A stretch of DNA of 64,000 bases, taken from JAQUSX01 sp035446985. GTDB taxonomy: Bacteria > Bacillota > Clostridia > Christensenellales > CAG-314. The stretch lies in the NCBI GenBank assembly GCA_035446985.1, contig DAOTGG010000001.1:1-64000 (forward strand), read 5' to 3'. This document shows positions 43,212 through 51,039 of this stretch, one piece after another (position 1 is the stretch's first letter; every line of letters begins with the position of its first letter). The notes under the pieces were generated by a model that saw nothing but the letters and a program-made list of their open reading frames with translations, searched no databases and was not told where the DNA came from. Made by a program: the position numbers and the translations under genes.

Positions 43212-44392
43212 TGCGAGTATATCTTGACCACGCGGCAACGACTCCGCTGGACGAAGAAGTTTTGCAAAAAATGATGCCGTATTTTACGGAAAAATTCGGA
43301 AACACGCACAGCCAGCACAGCTACGGCAAAGAAACGGCGATAGCAGTCGACAAGGCTCGTAAACAAGTGGCGGACGCGCTTAATTGCAGCCCCAATGAAA
43401 TATATTTTACGGGTTCGGGAACGGAAAGCGACAACTGGGCGATAAAAGGAGCGGCGTTTGCCCGTCGTGACAAAGGCAAACACATTATCGTTTCCGCTAT
43501 CGAGCATCACGCTATTATTAACAGCGCAAAATGGCTGAGCAATAACGGTTTTGACGTCACTTATTTACCCGTAGATAAATACGGGGTAATAAAACTTGAC
43601 GAATTGAAAAAAGCGATTAGACCCGATACCGTTTTAGTTTCCGTTATGCTTGCCAATAACGAAGTCGGAACTATCGAGCCGATAAAAGAAGTAGTTGAAA
43701 TATGCCACGCGAAAGGCATTTTGGTACACTCCGACTGCGTTCAAGCCGTAGGCGCGGTTGAAATAGATTTAAAAGACCTCGGGGTTGATTTGGCGTCTGT
43801 TTCAGCTCACAAGTTTTACGGACCGAAAGGTGTCGGCGCGCTATATATCAAAAACGGCATAAAAATAGACAAACTTATCGTCGGCGGCGGACAGGAAAGA
43901 ATGCAGCGAGGCGGCACGACCAACACTCCCGCGATAGTGGGTATGGGTGAAGCAATTGAAAAAGCCGTCCGTGAAATGCAAAAAAATAACGCTTATATTA
44001 AAGAACTCAGAGATTACTTTGTAAAAAGAGTAACTGAAGAAATCCATTACGTTACCTATAACGGACATCCGACCGATAGGCTGCCCTCAAATGCCAATTT
44101 TTCTTTTGAGTTTATCGAAGGTGAAGGCATATTGATGCTGCTTGACCTTGGAGGAGTAGCCGTTTCGTCAGGCTCGGCCTGCTCGTCGGGAACGCTCGAT
44201 CCGTCGCACGTACTATTGGCTATGGGCGTCGATATCGTGCTTGCGCACGGCTCGTTAAGATTCAGTTTTGGAAAACATAACACGAAAGAAGAAATAGATT
44301 ACACGGTGGATTTACTCAAAAAAACTGTCGAGAGACTGCGCAAAATGTCGCCGTTATTTACGTTAAAAGAAGGAGAAATTAAGAATGTATAA
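43211..44392 (+). CDS. iscS: Cysteine desulfurase (IscS/NifS type)
   Basis: This PLP enzyme removes sulfur from cysteine for Fe-S clusters and tRNA thiolation. The 393-residue protein opens VYLDHAATTPLDEEV, has the PLP lysine in SVSAHKFYGPKGVG near residue 203 and the catalytic loop cysteine in SSGSACSSGTLDPSHVL near 322, the long-loop group I form. The ATG at 43211 overlaps the Rrf2 stop (TGATG), with TTGGAGG 8 bp upstream. An in-frame TTG one codon earlier is less likely. Confidence 0.97.
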   Translation: MRVYLDHAATTPLDEEVLQKMMPYFTEKFGNTHSQHSYGKETAIAVDKARKQVADALNCSPNEIYFTGSGTESDNWAIKGAAFARRDKGKHIIVSAIEHHAIINSAKWLSNNGFDVTYLPVDKYGVIKLDELKKAIRPDTVLVSVMLANNEVGTIEPIKEVVEICHAKGILVHSDCVQAVGAVEIDLKDLGVDLASVSAHKFYGPKGVGALYIKNGIKIDKLIVGGGQERMQRGGTTNTPAIVGMGEAIEKAVREMQKNNAYIKELRDYFVKRVTEEIHYVTYNGHPTDRLPSNANFSFEFIEGEGILMLLDLGGVAVSSGSACSSGTLDPSHVLLAMGVDIVLAHGSLRFSFGKHNTKEEIDYTVDLLKKTVERLRKMSPLFTLKEGEIKNV

Positions 44393-44759
44393 CCAAAAAG
44401 TATTGGACGCTTTTGCAAACCCCAAAAATGTGGGCGTAATCGAAAACGCGGACGGCGAAGGCATGGTGGGCAATCCCACTTGCGGCGACATTATGAAAAT
44501 CACGCTGAAAATAGATAACGACATCATTACCGACGCAAAATTCCAAACATACGGCTGTACGGCTGCGATAGCGACGAGCAGCACCGCGACGGAAATGATA
44601 AAAGGTAAATCCGTGGACGAAGCTATGAAACTTACTAACTCCGAAGTAGTGGAATATCTCGAAGGTTTGCCCCCGCAAAAAATACATTGCTCGGTACTGG
44701 CAGAAGAAGCGATAAAAAAAGCGATAGAAAACTACCGCGAAAAAAAGAAAGCTAAATAA
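44385..44759 (+). CDS. iscU: Fe-S cluster scaffold IscU
   Basis: The scaffold on which IscS sulfur and iron are assembled. The 124-residue protein keeps the three ligand cysteines: NPTCGD near residue 27, YGCTAA near 53, and IHCSVLAEEAI near 103, plus Asp in GD. The conserved LPPxK chaperone motif appears as LPPQK. It overlaps iscS by 8 bp. No hscA or hscB chaperone genes follow, as is common in Firmicutes. Confidence 0.97.
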   Translation: MYNQKVLDAFANPKNVGVIENADGEGMVGNPTCGDIMKITLKIDNDIITDAKFQTYGCTAAIATSSTATEMIKGKSVDEAMKLTNSEVVEYLEGLPPQKIHCSVLAEEAIKKAIENYREKKKAK

Positions 44760-44883
44760 ATATATATTTAATAATTTTTTTGCGAAAGCGTAATATACCC
44801 AATAATTTCCACACTTATAACCGTTGATATTTCCGCCCGATAAGCACACTAACTAAGTAAATACTTAAGCGGAGGTAATTCAG

Positions 44884-45024
44884 GTGAAAATGAAAAATTT
44901 TTTGATAGGAATGGCTTTGGGAATTGCTGCGGGTATGTGCTTGGCTGAAATTCCCGCCGTAAGAAACTTTATCGCGACGGGCAAGAAGAAAATCAAAAAA
45001 ATGGTCAAAGCCAAAGAAGACTAA
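44884..45024 (+). CDS. Small membrane-anchored protein, YtxH-like
   Basis: A 46-residue protein: MKMKNFLIGMALGIAAGMCL forms one membrane segment with glycine spacing (GMALGIAAG), followed by a basic helix with several Lys pairs ending in KAKED. This resembles the short YtxH-type proteins of Firmicutes, whose role is poorly known. The GTG start is favoured over the ATG six bases later because GGAGG lies 8 bp before it. It has its own terminator. Confidence 0.7.
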   Translation: MKMKNFLIGMALGIAAGMCLAEIPAVRNFIATGKKKIKKMVKAKED

Positions 45025-45032
45025 TAAATTTT

Positions 45033-45060
45033 AGGGGCAAAAAACTTGCCCTTAAATTTT
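45033..45060 (+). terminator. Weak intrinsic terminator
   Basis: The stem AGGGGCAA / TTGCCCT with a five-base loop and a T-rich tail, directly after the small membrane protein gene. Confidence 0.65.
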
Positions 45061-45107
45061 TCACTAAAACGCTACCATATTTTGGCTGTATATGATACAA
45101 TGCTGCT

Positions 45108-45530
45108 ATGGGTAGAATTTTGGCTCTCGACGTCGGCGACGCGCGGATAGGTCTTGCAGCGTCGGACCTTATGCAAATTATCGCTAATCCGCTGGAAACG
45201 TATCATCGCCGTAAAAACGACAGCGATTTTAGTTACATCGCGGACTTAGCGAAGCAAAAAGAAGCCGAGCTTATCGTATGCGGACTGCCTTTGGGTATGA
45301 ACAGCCGCGAAAACGACCAAACTCAAAAAACAAGGGCTTTTGTTGAAAAACTATCGCAATACACGGATTTACCCGTAAAGTTTATAGACGAAAGGCTGAC
45401 GACCGTTTCGGCGGAAAAAGTATTGATAGAGGGCGGCGTAAGGCGCGAAAATCGTAAAAACGTCGTGGACAAGGTAGCCGCTACCATAATTTTGCAAAAC
45501 TATTTAGACTATTACAAACAAAAAGGTTAA
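45108..45530 (+). CDS. ruvX: Holliday junction resolvase-like protein RuvX (YqgF)
   Basis: A 140-residue RNase H-fold nuclease linked to 16S rRNA 5' processing and to junction cleavage. Motifs: LALDVGDARIGLAASD at residues 4-19 with the catalytic Asp, VCGLPLGMN near 61, and FIDERLTTVSAE near 97. It lies ahead of a DUF1292 gene, as yrrK does ahead of yrzB in Bacillus. Confidence 0.96.
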   Translation: MGRILALDVGDARIGLAASDLMQIIANPLETYHRRKNDSDFSYIADLAKQKEAELIVCGLPLGMNSRENDQTQKTRAFVEKLSQYTDLPVKFIDERLTTVSAEKVLIEGGVRRENRKNVVDKVAATIILQNYLDYYKQKG

Positions 45531-45554
45531 CACAATATATTTCGGAGGTTAGAT

Positions 45555-45962
45555 ATGGATAAAGAACCTATCAACAAAAAAGAAGAAGAAAACGAAGATT
45601 TAGTAACTCTACTTGACGACGAAGGTAACGAAGTAGATTTTTACCACGCTGCTACCGTCGATTACAAAGGAAACTGGTATGTATTTTTACAACCGGCTGA
45701 GGAAATGGAAGATATAGAAGAAGACGAAGTAGTTATTTTCAAGCTTGAAAAAGATGAAAAAGGCGAAGATTTATTCACTCCCATTGACGATGAAAAACTT
45801 TTGGACGAAGTTTATCACGAATATGAAAAAATGGTTGAGAACGCTTGCGAATGCGGATGCGGCTGCGACGACGACGAGTGTGATTGCGATGACGAAGAAT
45901 GCGATTGCGAAGACGAAAAATGTCATTGTCACGACGAAAAATGCGACTGCAACAAAAAATAA
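45555..45962 (+). CDS. DUF1292 protein with a cysteine-repeat tail
   Basis: Residues 12-95 form a DUF1292 (YrzB-like) domain of unknown function, with the typical segments LLDDEGNEVDFYHAAT and KGNWYVFLQPAEE. The last 40 residues are unlike ordinary members: 12 cysteines at 98, 100, 102, 104, 109, 111, 116, 118, 123, 125, 130 and 132. From residue 108 they sit in four seven-residue units of the form x-C-x-C-x-(D/E)-x, rich in Asp and Glu. That layout suggests thiolate metal binding as in metallothioneins; this is inference. The tail is built on a 21-bp DNA repeat (45876-45959). Confidence 0.9.
   Translation: MDKEPINKKEEENEDLVTLLDDEGNEVDFYHAATVDYKGNWYVFLQPAEEMEDIEEDEVVIFKLEKDEKGEDLFTPIDDEKLLDEVYHEYEKMVENACECGCGCDDDECDCDDEECDCEDEKCHCHDEKCDCNKK
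45876..45959 (+). repeat. Four tandem 21-bp units coding CxC heptads
   Basis: Four in-frame units of 21 bp encode ECDCDDE, ECDCEDE, KCHCHDE and KCDCNKK. Third-codon positions differ between units (tgt/tgc, gat/gac), so the array is old enough to have diverged while the cysteines were kept. Confidence 0.8.
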
Positions 45963-46090
45963 TATTGATTTAATATTATAATTTTTTTAGACTGAACCGC
46001 TCTCAACAAAAAACTTTTTGAGATCGATTTTGTTTTTAAGAAAAATTTGCTGCAATACTAAATTTATTTAACTAAACGGTCACAAAATAT

Positions 46091-46119
46091 TTGCTAAAAA
46101 CAAGCGTATGTGATAAAAT
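46091..46119 (+). promoter_or_regulatory. Sigma-A promoter of rpsB-tsf
   Basis: TTGCTA (46091-46096), 17-bp spacer, TAAAAT (46114-46119) with a TG just upstream. The predicted leader of about 115 nt holds a CCTA/TAGG hairpin (near 46171-46185) and may regulate rpsB. Confidence 0.7.
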
Positions 46120-46240
46120 TATCAAGGTTTAATACGCACTCGCAGCTTATTCGATGGTTGTGCCTAGTTTTTTTAGGAAAAAATCGGAGTTATTAAAAGC
46201 GCGGGGAGGATTAAAAAACAATAAAGGAGATTTTACAAAA

Positions 46241-47044
46241 ATGGCAGTTGTTTCAATGAAACAACTTCTGGAAGCAGGCGTTCACTTTGGACACCAAACC
46301 AGAAGATGGAACCCCAAAATGAAAAAGTACATCTATTCCGCGAGAAACGATATTCATATTATCGACTTGCAACAAACCGTGCAACTGGCGGAAGAAGCGT
46401 ACAACTTTGTTCGCGAAATAGCGAAACAAGGAAAACCTATACTTTTCGTAGGAACGAAAAAACAAGCTCAAGCGGCTATCCAAGCGGAAGCGGAAAGATG
46501 CGGCGAATTTTATATCAACAATCGTTGGCTTGGCGGCACTTTGACAAACTTTAAAACCATCAAAACCCGTATTGAAAGACTTAACCACATCAATCAAATG
46601 GAAACGATGGGCGAATTTGAGCTTTTGCCCAAAAAAGAAGTAGCAAAATTACGTAAAGAAAGAGATAAACTTCAAGCAAACTTAGGCGGCATTAAAGATA
46701 TGAAACAAATGCCAGGTTGTATGTTTATCGTTGACACAAAGAAAGAAGCTATCGCCGTACAAGAAGCGCACACCCTTAATATTCCTATCGTTGCTATTAT
46801 GGACACAAACTGCGATCCCGACGAAGTTGACTGCGTAATCCCCGGCAACGACGACGCAATAGGCGCTGTAAAAATTATGGCTACTATTATCGCTAACGCA
46901 GTTATCGAAGCAAAAGAAGGCGTAGTGCTTTCTATCATTCCCGAAGACGAACCTGCTGAAGAAGCGGTTATGGATGAAACAGTTGAAAAAATCAACGTTC
47001 CCGTAAAAGAAGAAAAAGTTGAAAAAACAGAAGTAAAAGAATAA
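46241..47044 (+). CDS. rpsB: 30S ribosomal protein S2
   Basis: A 267-residue small-subunit protein. Family motifs: VSMKQLLEAGVHFGHQTRRWNP in two parts at the N-terminus, ILFVGTKKQAQ near 65 and NNRWLGGTLTN near 88. The C-terminal 40 residues are an acidic and lysine-rich extension. The ATG at 46241 is preferred over an upstream in-frame start because AAGGAG lies 11 bp before it and it matches S2 homologues. Confidence 0.98.
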   Translation: MAVVSMKQLLEAGVHFGHQTRRWNPKMKKYIYSARNDIHIIDLQQTVQLAEEAYNFVREIAKQGKPILFVGTKKQAQAAIQAEAERCGEFYINNRWLGGTLTNFKTIKTRIERLNHINQMETMGEFELLPKKEVAKLRKERDKLQANLGGIKDMKQMPGCMFIVDTKKEAIAVQEAHTLNIPIVAIMDTNCDPDEVDCVIPGNDDAIGAVKIMATIIANAVIEAKEGVVLSIIPEDEPAEEAVMDETVEKINVPVKEEKVEKTEVKE

Positions 47045-47073
47045 TTAAGTTAGTTATCAAGGAGAATAAATAA

Positions 47074-47736
47074 ATGGCAGATTTCACTAATCAAGACGTA
47101 ATGAAACTTCGCGAAATAACAGGCGTTGGAATGATGGACTGCAAAAAAGCGTTAATCGAAACCAAAGGCGATATGGACGAAGCCGTAAAATATTTGAGAG
47201 AAAAAGGTATGGCGACAGCCGCTAAAAAGTCAGGCAGAATCGCAGCTGAAGGCGTTGTCGGCAGTTACATTCATATGGGCGGCAAAATCGGCGTTTTACT
47301 TGAAGTAAACTGCGAAACAGATTTCGTTGCAATGTCCGAACAATTCAATACTCTCGTTCACAACCTTTGCATGCAAATAGCAGCCGCAAAACCGTTGGTA
47401 GTATCTATCGAAGACCTTTCTAGCGAAAATATCGAAATTGAAAAAGAAATTCTTTACGCTCAAGCTAGAAACGAAGGAAAACCCGATGCCGTTATTCAAA
47501 AAATGGTTGAAGGCAGAATTAAAAAATATTACACCGAAGCATGCTTACTTGAACAACCTTACGTTAAAAACCCCGATATTACCGTTACTCAGTTTATAAA
47601 CGAAACCGTTGCGGCAATCGGCGAAAAAATTTCCGTAAGACGTTTTGTTCGTTACGAAATGGGCGAAGGCTTGGAAAAGAAACAAGATAATTTTGTTGAA
47701 GAAATCCAACAGCAACTTAACGAAATTAAGAAATAA
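47074..47736 (+). CDS. tsf: Elongation factor Ts
   Basis: EF-Ts recycles EF-Tu by nucleotide exchange. The 220-residue protein begins with the UBA-like domain (VMKLREITGVGMMDCKKAL in residues 9-27) and the core motif LLEVNCETDFVA near residue 74. It is shorter than E. coli EF-Ts (283) because the second core subdomain is reduced, as in many Firmicutes and Thermus. It is cotranscribed with rpsB. Confidence 0.97.
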   Translation: MADFTNQDVMKLREITGVGMMDCKKALIETKGDMDEAVKYLREKGMATAAKKSGRIAAEGVVGSYIHMGGKIGVLLEVNCETDFVAMSEQFNTLVHNLCMQIAAAKPLVVSIEDLSSENIEIEKEILYAQARNEGKPDAVIQKMVEGRIKKYYTEACLLEQPYVKNPDITVTQFINETVAAIGEKISVRRFVRYEMGEGLEKKQDNFVEEIQQQLNEIKK

Positions 47737-47754
47737 AGAAATATTTACCAAAAA

Positions 47755-47778
47755 GGGGACACAAACTGTCCCCGTTTT
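47755..47778 (+). terminator. Intrinsic terminator of rpsB-tsf
   Basis: The stem GGGGACA / TGTCCCC with a five-base loop is followed by GTTTTG. A TATAAT immediately after (47781-47786) may belong to a pyrH promoter, but no good -35 is seen. Confidence 0.8.
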
Positions 47779-47891
47779 GTTATAATGAAAAGAGATTAAA
47801 TTTCTCAATTTTAAAATATTATATAAGGTAAAATGTTACAAAAATCTTGTTAGTTAAAAAACGTCAGTTCAAAGGTTTTCTGGAGGGATTT

Positions 47892-48593
47892 ATGAATAAA
47901 TACAAACGTATAATAATAAAAATTTCGGGGGAAGCTCTTTCGGGTAAAGGGGGCTATGGCGTCAATGAAGTTGAGACCGAAAAAATCGCTCTTCAAGTCA
48001 AGACTTTGCTCGAAAACGGTTACCAAGTAGGTCTAGTTATAGGCGGAGGAAACATCTGGCGCGCAAGGACTAACGGCAGCGTGGACCGTTCGACAGCGGA
48101 TTATATGGGAATGCTTGCCACGGTAATCAATTCGCTGGCAATGCAGAATTCGCTTGACAAACTAAAAGTTCCCGTCGTCGTTATGTCGGCAATTCGGGTT
48201 GAAAAAGTAGCGGAACCGTTTGTACTTAGAAAAGCCCTGGATAGTCTGGAAAAAGGCAGAGTAGTCATTTTCGCAGGCGGAACGGGCAGTCCGTACTTTA
48301 CTACCGATACCGCTGGGGCTTTAAGAGCGTCGGAAATTCAAGCCGATATTTATCTGTGCGCAAAAAACGTCGACGGAGTTTACGACAAAGACCCGAAACT
48401 GTTTGCGGACGCATGTAAATATGAAAGTATCAGCTTTATGGACGTTATTCAAAAGCAATTAAAAGCTATGGATATAACGGCTATGACTATGTGTATGGAA
48501 AACAAAATTCCCGTTTTGATTTTTGACTGCGCTGGGCCTGACAGTATTGTTAAAGCTGCGGAAGGCAAAAAAATCGGAACAATTATTCAATAA
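47892..48593 (+). CDS. pyrH: Uridylate kinase
   Basis: PyrH phosphorylates UMP to UDP. The 233-residue protein has the amino acid kinase fold: IIIKISGEALSGKGGYGV near residue 6, VIGGGNIWRAR near 52, and FAGGTGSPYFTTDTAGALRA (in two parts) near 133. The ATG at 47892 has TGGAGGG 8 bp upstream and is chosen over an in-frame start 45 bp earlier. frr follows, as in nearly all bacteria. Confidence 0.98.
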   Translation: MNKYKRIIIKISGEALSGKGGYGVNEVETEKIALQVKTLLENGYQVGLVIGGGNIWRARTNGSVDRSTADYMGMLATVINSLAMQNSLDKLKVPVVVMSAIRVEKVAEPFVLRKALDSLEKGRVVIFAGGTGSPYFTTDTAGALRASEIQADIYLCAKNVDGVYDKDPKLFADACKYESISFMDVIQKQLKAMDITAMTMCMENKIPVLIFDCAGPDSIVKAAEGKKIGTIIQ

Positions 48594-48661
48594 CTCTTGA
48601 AATCTGGCTATATTTTTAGTAAAATATAATTTAGTTAAAAAACCGTAGGAGATAATTATTT

Positions 48662-49237
48662 ATGAATTACGCAAACGAAAATATCGAAATTATATTTATG
48701 GATTTAGACGAACGTATAAATAAATCTATCGATTTTATGAAAAACGAGTTCAGCACAATGCGCGCGGGCAGAGCAAACCCGAAACTCATTGAAAAAATTA
48801 TGGTGGATTATTACGGCGCGCCCACTCCTATTAACCAAATGGCGAATATCTCAAACCCCGAAGCAAGATTATTGAATATTTCCGTTTGGGATAAATCAAT
48901 GTTGGGAAAAGTAGAAAAGGCGATTCTTGCCGCGAATATCGGCGTAACTCCGCAAAACGACGGCGTATTAATCCGCCTTGTTTTCCCCGAGCTTACTCAG
49001 GAACGCCGTATGGATCTCGTTAAGCAGGTTAAAAAACTCGCCGAAGACACAAAAGTTTCCATTCGTAACGTAAGACGCGAATGTATGGAAGCGTTAAAAA
49101 AAGAAAAAGCTGCAAAAACCGTATCGGAAGACTTAATAGCTGATTACGAAACGGAAGTCGACAAAATCGTTTCAAAAAATATCGAAGCTGTCGATACTTT
49201 AGCAAAGGACAAAGAAGCCGACGTTATGTCAGTTTAA
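48662..49237 (+). CDS. frr: Ribosome recycling factor
   Basis: RRF splits the post-termination ribosome with EF-G. The 191-residue protein shows the three-helix bundle motifs FSTMRAGRANPKLIEKI near residue 30, DYYGAPTPINQMANI near 49, and RRMDLVKQVKKLAEDTKVSIRN (in two parts) near 118. It has about six extra N-terminal residues relative to the usual 185. The GGAG at 48647 suits the ATG used. Confidence 0.98.
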   Translation: MNYANENIEIIFMDLDERINKSIDFMKNEFSTMRAGRANPKLIEKIMVDYYGAPTPINQMANISNPEARLLNISVWDKSMLGKVEKAILAANIGVTPQNDGVLIRLVFPELTQERRMDLVKQVKKLAEDTKVSIRNVRRECMEALKKEKAAKTVSEDLIADYETEVDKIVSKNIEAVDTLAKDKEADVMSV

Positions 49238-49240
49238 TAA

Positions 49241-49435
49241 ATGCAAAACTTAGACTTAATTGGGCTTGAATTGTCTCATGCCGAAGCCAAACTATCCGGC
49301 GAGAAATTCAAGCTTGTTTATTATACAAGCGATAAACAAAAAATTTTCGATAAGGAGCTTGTAATAAGGGTGAAGAGAAATTCCGAAGGATTGGTGCTGA
49401 CAATCGGACGGTTTTTGTTTAAACCCGAAGAATGA
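49241..49435 (+). CDS. Small protein of unknown function between frr and uppS
   Basis: A 64-residue protein I do not recognise. Its first half, LIGLELSHAEAKLSGEKFKL, has the pattern of a PASTA repeat (L-I-G-x-x-x-x-x-A-x-x-x-L), and its second half alternates strands and turns (IFDKELVIRVKR, LVLTIGRFLF). There is no signal or membrane segment. It starts 3 bp after frr and ends 4 bp before uppS, so it is surely read in this operon. The ribosome binding site is weak. Confidence 0.6.
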   Translation: MQNLDLIGLELSHAEAKLSGEKFKLVYYTSDKQKIFDKELVIRVKRNSEGLVLTIGRFLFKPEE

Positions 49436-49439
49436 AAAT

Positions 49440-50120
49440 ATGAACAATCTGCCAAAACACATAGCGTTTATTATGGACGGTAACGGTAGGTGGGCGAGCA
49501 TGCGTGGTATGCCGCGCGCTTACGGTCACAAAAAGGGCGTGGAAACCGTTGAGCTTGTCATTGACCATTGTCTGAAAAGGGGTATAAGTTACGTAAGTTT
49601 GTACGTTTTTTCCACAGAAAACTGGAAACGCCCCACGGAAGAAGTAAACGGATTATTTGACTTGGCAAAAAGATATTTTGTAAAACTAACCGATTTTCGC
49701 AAAAAAAATATAAAAATAGTAGTTTCAGGCGAAGCGAAAGGTCTGCCCAGCGAACTTAACGCCGAAATAAAAAAAGCTGAAAAAGAAACTGAAAACAACA
49801 CCGCAATGACCGTTAATCTTTGCATCAATTACGGCGGAAGAACTGAAATAGTAAATGCTGTAAACGAAGCGATAAAAAACAGGGAAAAGATTATTAACGA
49901 AGACGTGTTGCGAAAATATATGTACCGAGATTTGCCCGACCCCGACATAATCGTGCGAACAGGCGGACATATGCGACTTTCAAATTTTCTTTTATTTCAA
50001 TCGGCTTATTCGGAGCTGTTTTTCACAGATATTCTTTGGCCTGACTACTCTGCAAAAGACATAGACGACGTGTTGGATATTTACTCCAAACGTCAACGTA
50101 ATTACGGGGGATTAAAGTAA
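49440..50120 (+). CDS. uppS: Isoprenyl (undecaprenyl) diphosphate synthase
   Basis: UppS elongates farnesyl diphosphate with isopentenyl units to the C55 carrier of cell-wall synthesis. The 226-residue protein has AFIMDGNGRWA (catalytic Asp13), GHKKGVETV near 29 and FSTENWKRP near 57. In the late motif normally RTxGExRLSNF the glutamate is His177 (RTGGHMRLSNF), while Glu192 in AYSELFF is kept. The change is unusual because that Glu lies at the active site. The protein is slightly short (typical 240-250). Confidence 0.95.
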   Translation: MNNLPKHIAFIMDGNGRWASMRGMPRAYGHKKGVETVELVIDHCLKRGISYVSLYVFSTENWKRPTEEVNGLFDLAKRYFVKLTDFRKKNIKIVVSGEAKGLPSELNAEIKKAEKETENNTAMTVNLCINYGGRTEIVNAVNEAIKNREKIINEDVLRKYMYRDLPDPDIIVRTGGHMRLSNFLLFQSAYSELFFTDILWPDYSAKDIDDVLDIYSKRQRNYGGLK

Positions 50121-50122
50121 AA

Positions 50123-51037
50123 ATGCTGAAAAGAACGCTGACGGGCATAGCTATAGCTACAGTCTTTATCGGCGTATTGCTATTGGGCGAATTTGTCGAC
50201 AGAGCGATAATGTCCGCTTTTTTGTATATCGTTGTGGCGATTTGTATAATAGAAGTAAGACACGCTTTGGGCGAAAGGATTCCGCGCGAATACAACGCGC
50301 TTATTTGGGCGTACGCCGCTTTATACGGGCTTCCATATTTTTTCTTCGGTTTTCGCGGTATAGTATTTCTTACAATATTAGCGTTTTTAATTGCTTGCCT
50401 TATCGCCGTTTTTAACAACCACAAAGACGGAGTGCTGCAAAACGTAGCGTTTATTCTTATTTATCCCGGTATATTGCTTTCAACTTTGCTTTATATTAAC
50501 CGTAGCGCAAGCACTCGGCTTATCGTTGAAGGCGACCCTGTCTTCGACCTTGTCGTAACATCTTTGTGGCGCGGCGAACAGCTTTTGCCCTACAATACCG
50601 TGGGGTTGGCGCTTGTATTTTGCGTTTCCTGGTTTACCGACAGCGGAGCGTATATTTTCGGTATGAACTTCGGCAAACATAAACTCTGCCCGAAAGTCAG
50701 CCCGAATAAAACCGTGGAAGGCGCGCTCGGCGGATTACTCGGCGGTATGCTCGGTTCTGCGTTCGTGTTTATACTTTTTGAGCTTAACATTTTCGGCGTA
50801 TTCGCTTCGGGGTTACCTGTAAAAATGAGTTTGAAAATACTGGATTATGTGTTGATAGGATTTTTCGGCTCAATTTTAGACCAGTTGGGGGACTTGGTGG
50901 CGAGTTTAGTAAAAAGACATTGCGGAATAAAAGATTATTCAAATCTTTTGGGTTCGCACGGCGGTTTTATGGACAGATTTGACGGCATAATGTTCACGTC
51001 GTGTTTTGTCGCCGCCATATACGTGTTTATTTTATAA
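50123..51037 (+). CDS. cdsA: Phosphatidate cytidylyltransferase
   Basis: CdsA makes CDP-diacylglycerol for phospholipids in the membrane. The 304-residue protein has about seven or eight hydrophobic segments and the C-terminal signature SLVKRHCGIKDYSNLL followed by GSHGGFMDRFDG (residues 259-286). It starts 2 bp after uppS. dxr begins 2 bp after its stop. Confidence 0.97.
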   Translation: MLKRTLTGIAIATVFIGVLLLGEFVDRAIMSAFLYIVVAICIIEVRHALGERIPREYNALIWAYAALYGLPYFFFGFRGIVFLTILAFLIACLIAVFNNHKDGVLQNVAFILIYPGILLSTLLYINRSASTRLIVEGDPVFDLVVTSLWRGEQLLPYNTVGLALVFCVSWFTDSGAYIFGMNFGKHKLCPKVSPNKTVEGALGGLLGGMLGSAFVFILFELNIFGVFASGLPVKMSLKILDYVLIGFFGSILDQLGDLVASLVKRHCGIKDYSNLLGSHGGFMDRFDGIMFTSCFVAAIYVFIL

Positions 51038-51039
51038 AA

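Noticed and set aside
45990..46040. A hairpin TCTCAA/TTGAGA after the DUF1292 gene as a terminator
   Set aside because: The stem is only 6 bp, AT-rich, with an 11-base loop and no continuous T run. It is too weak to call.
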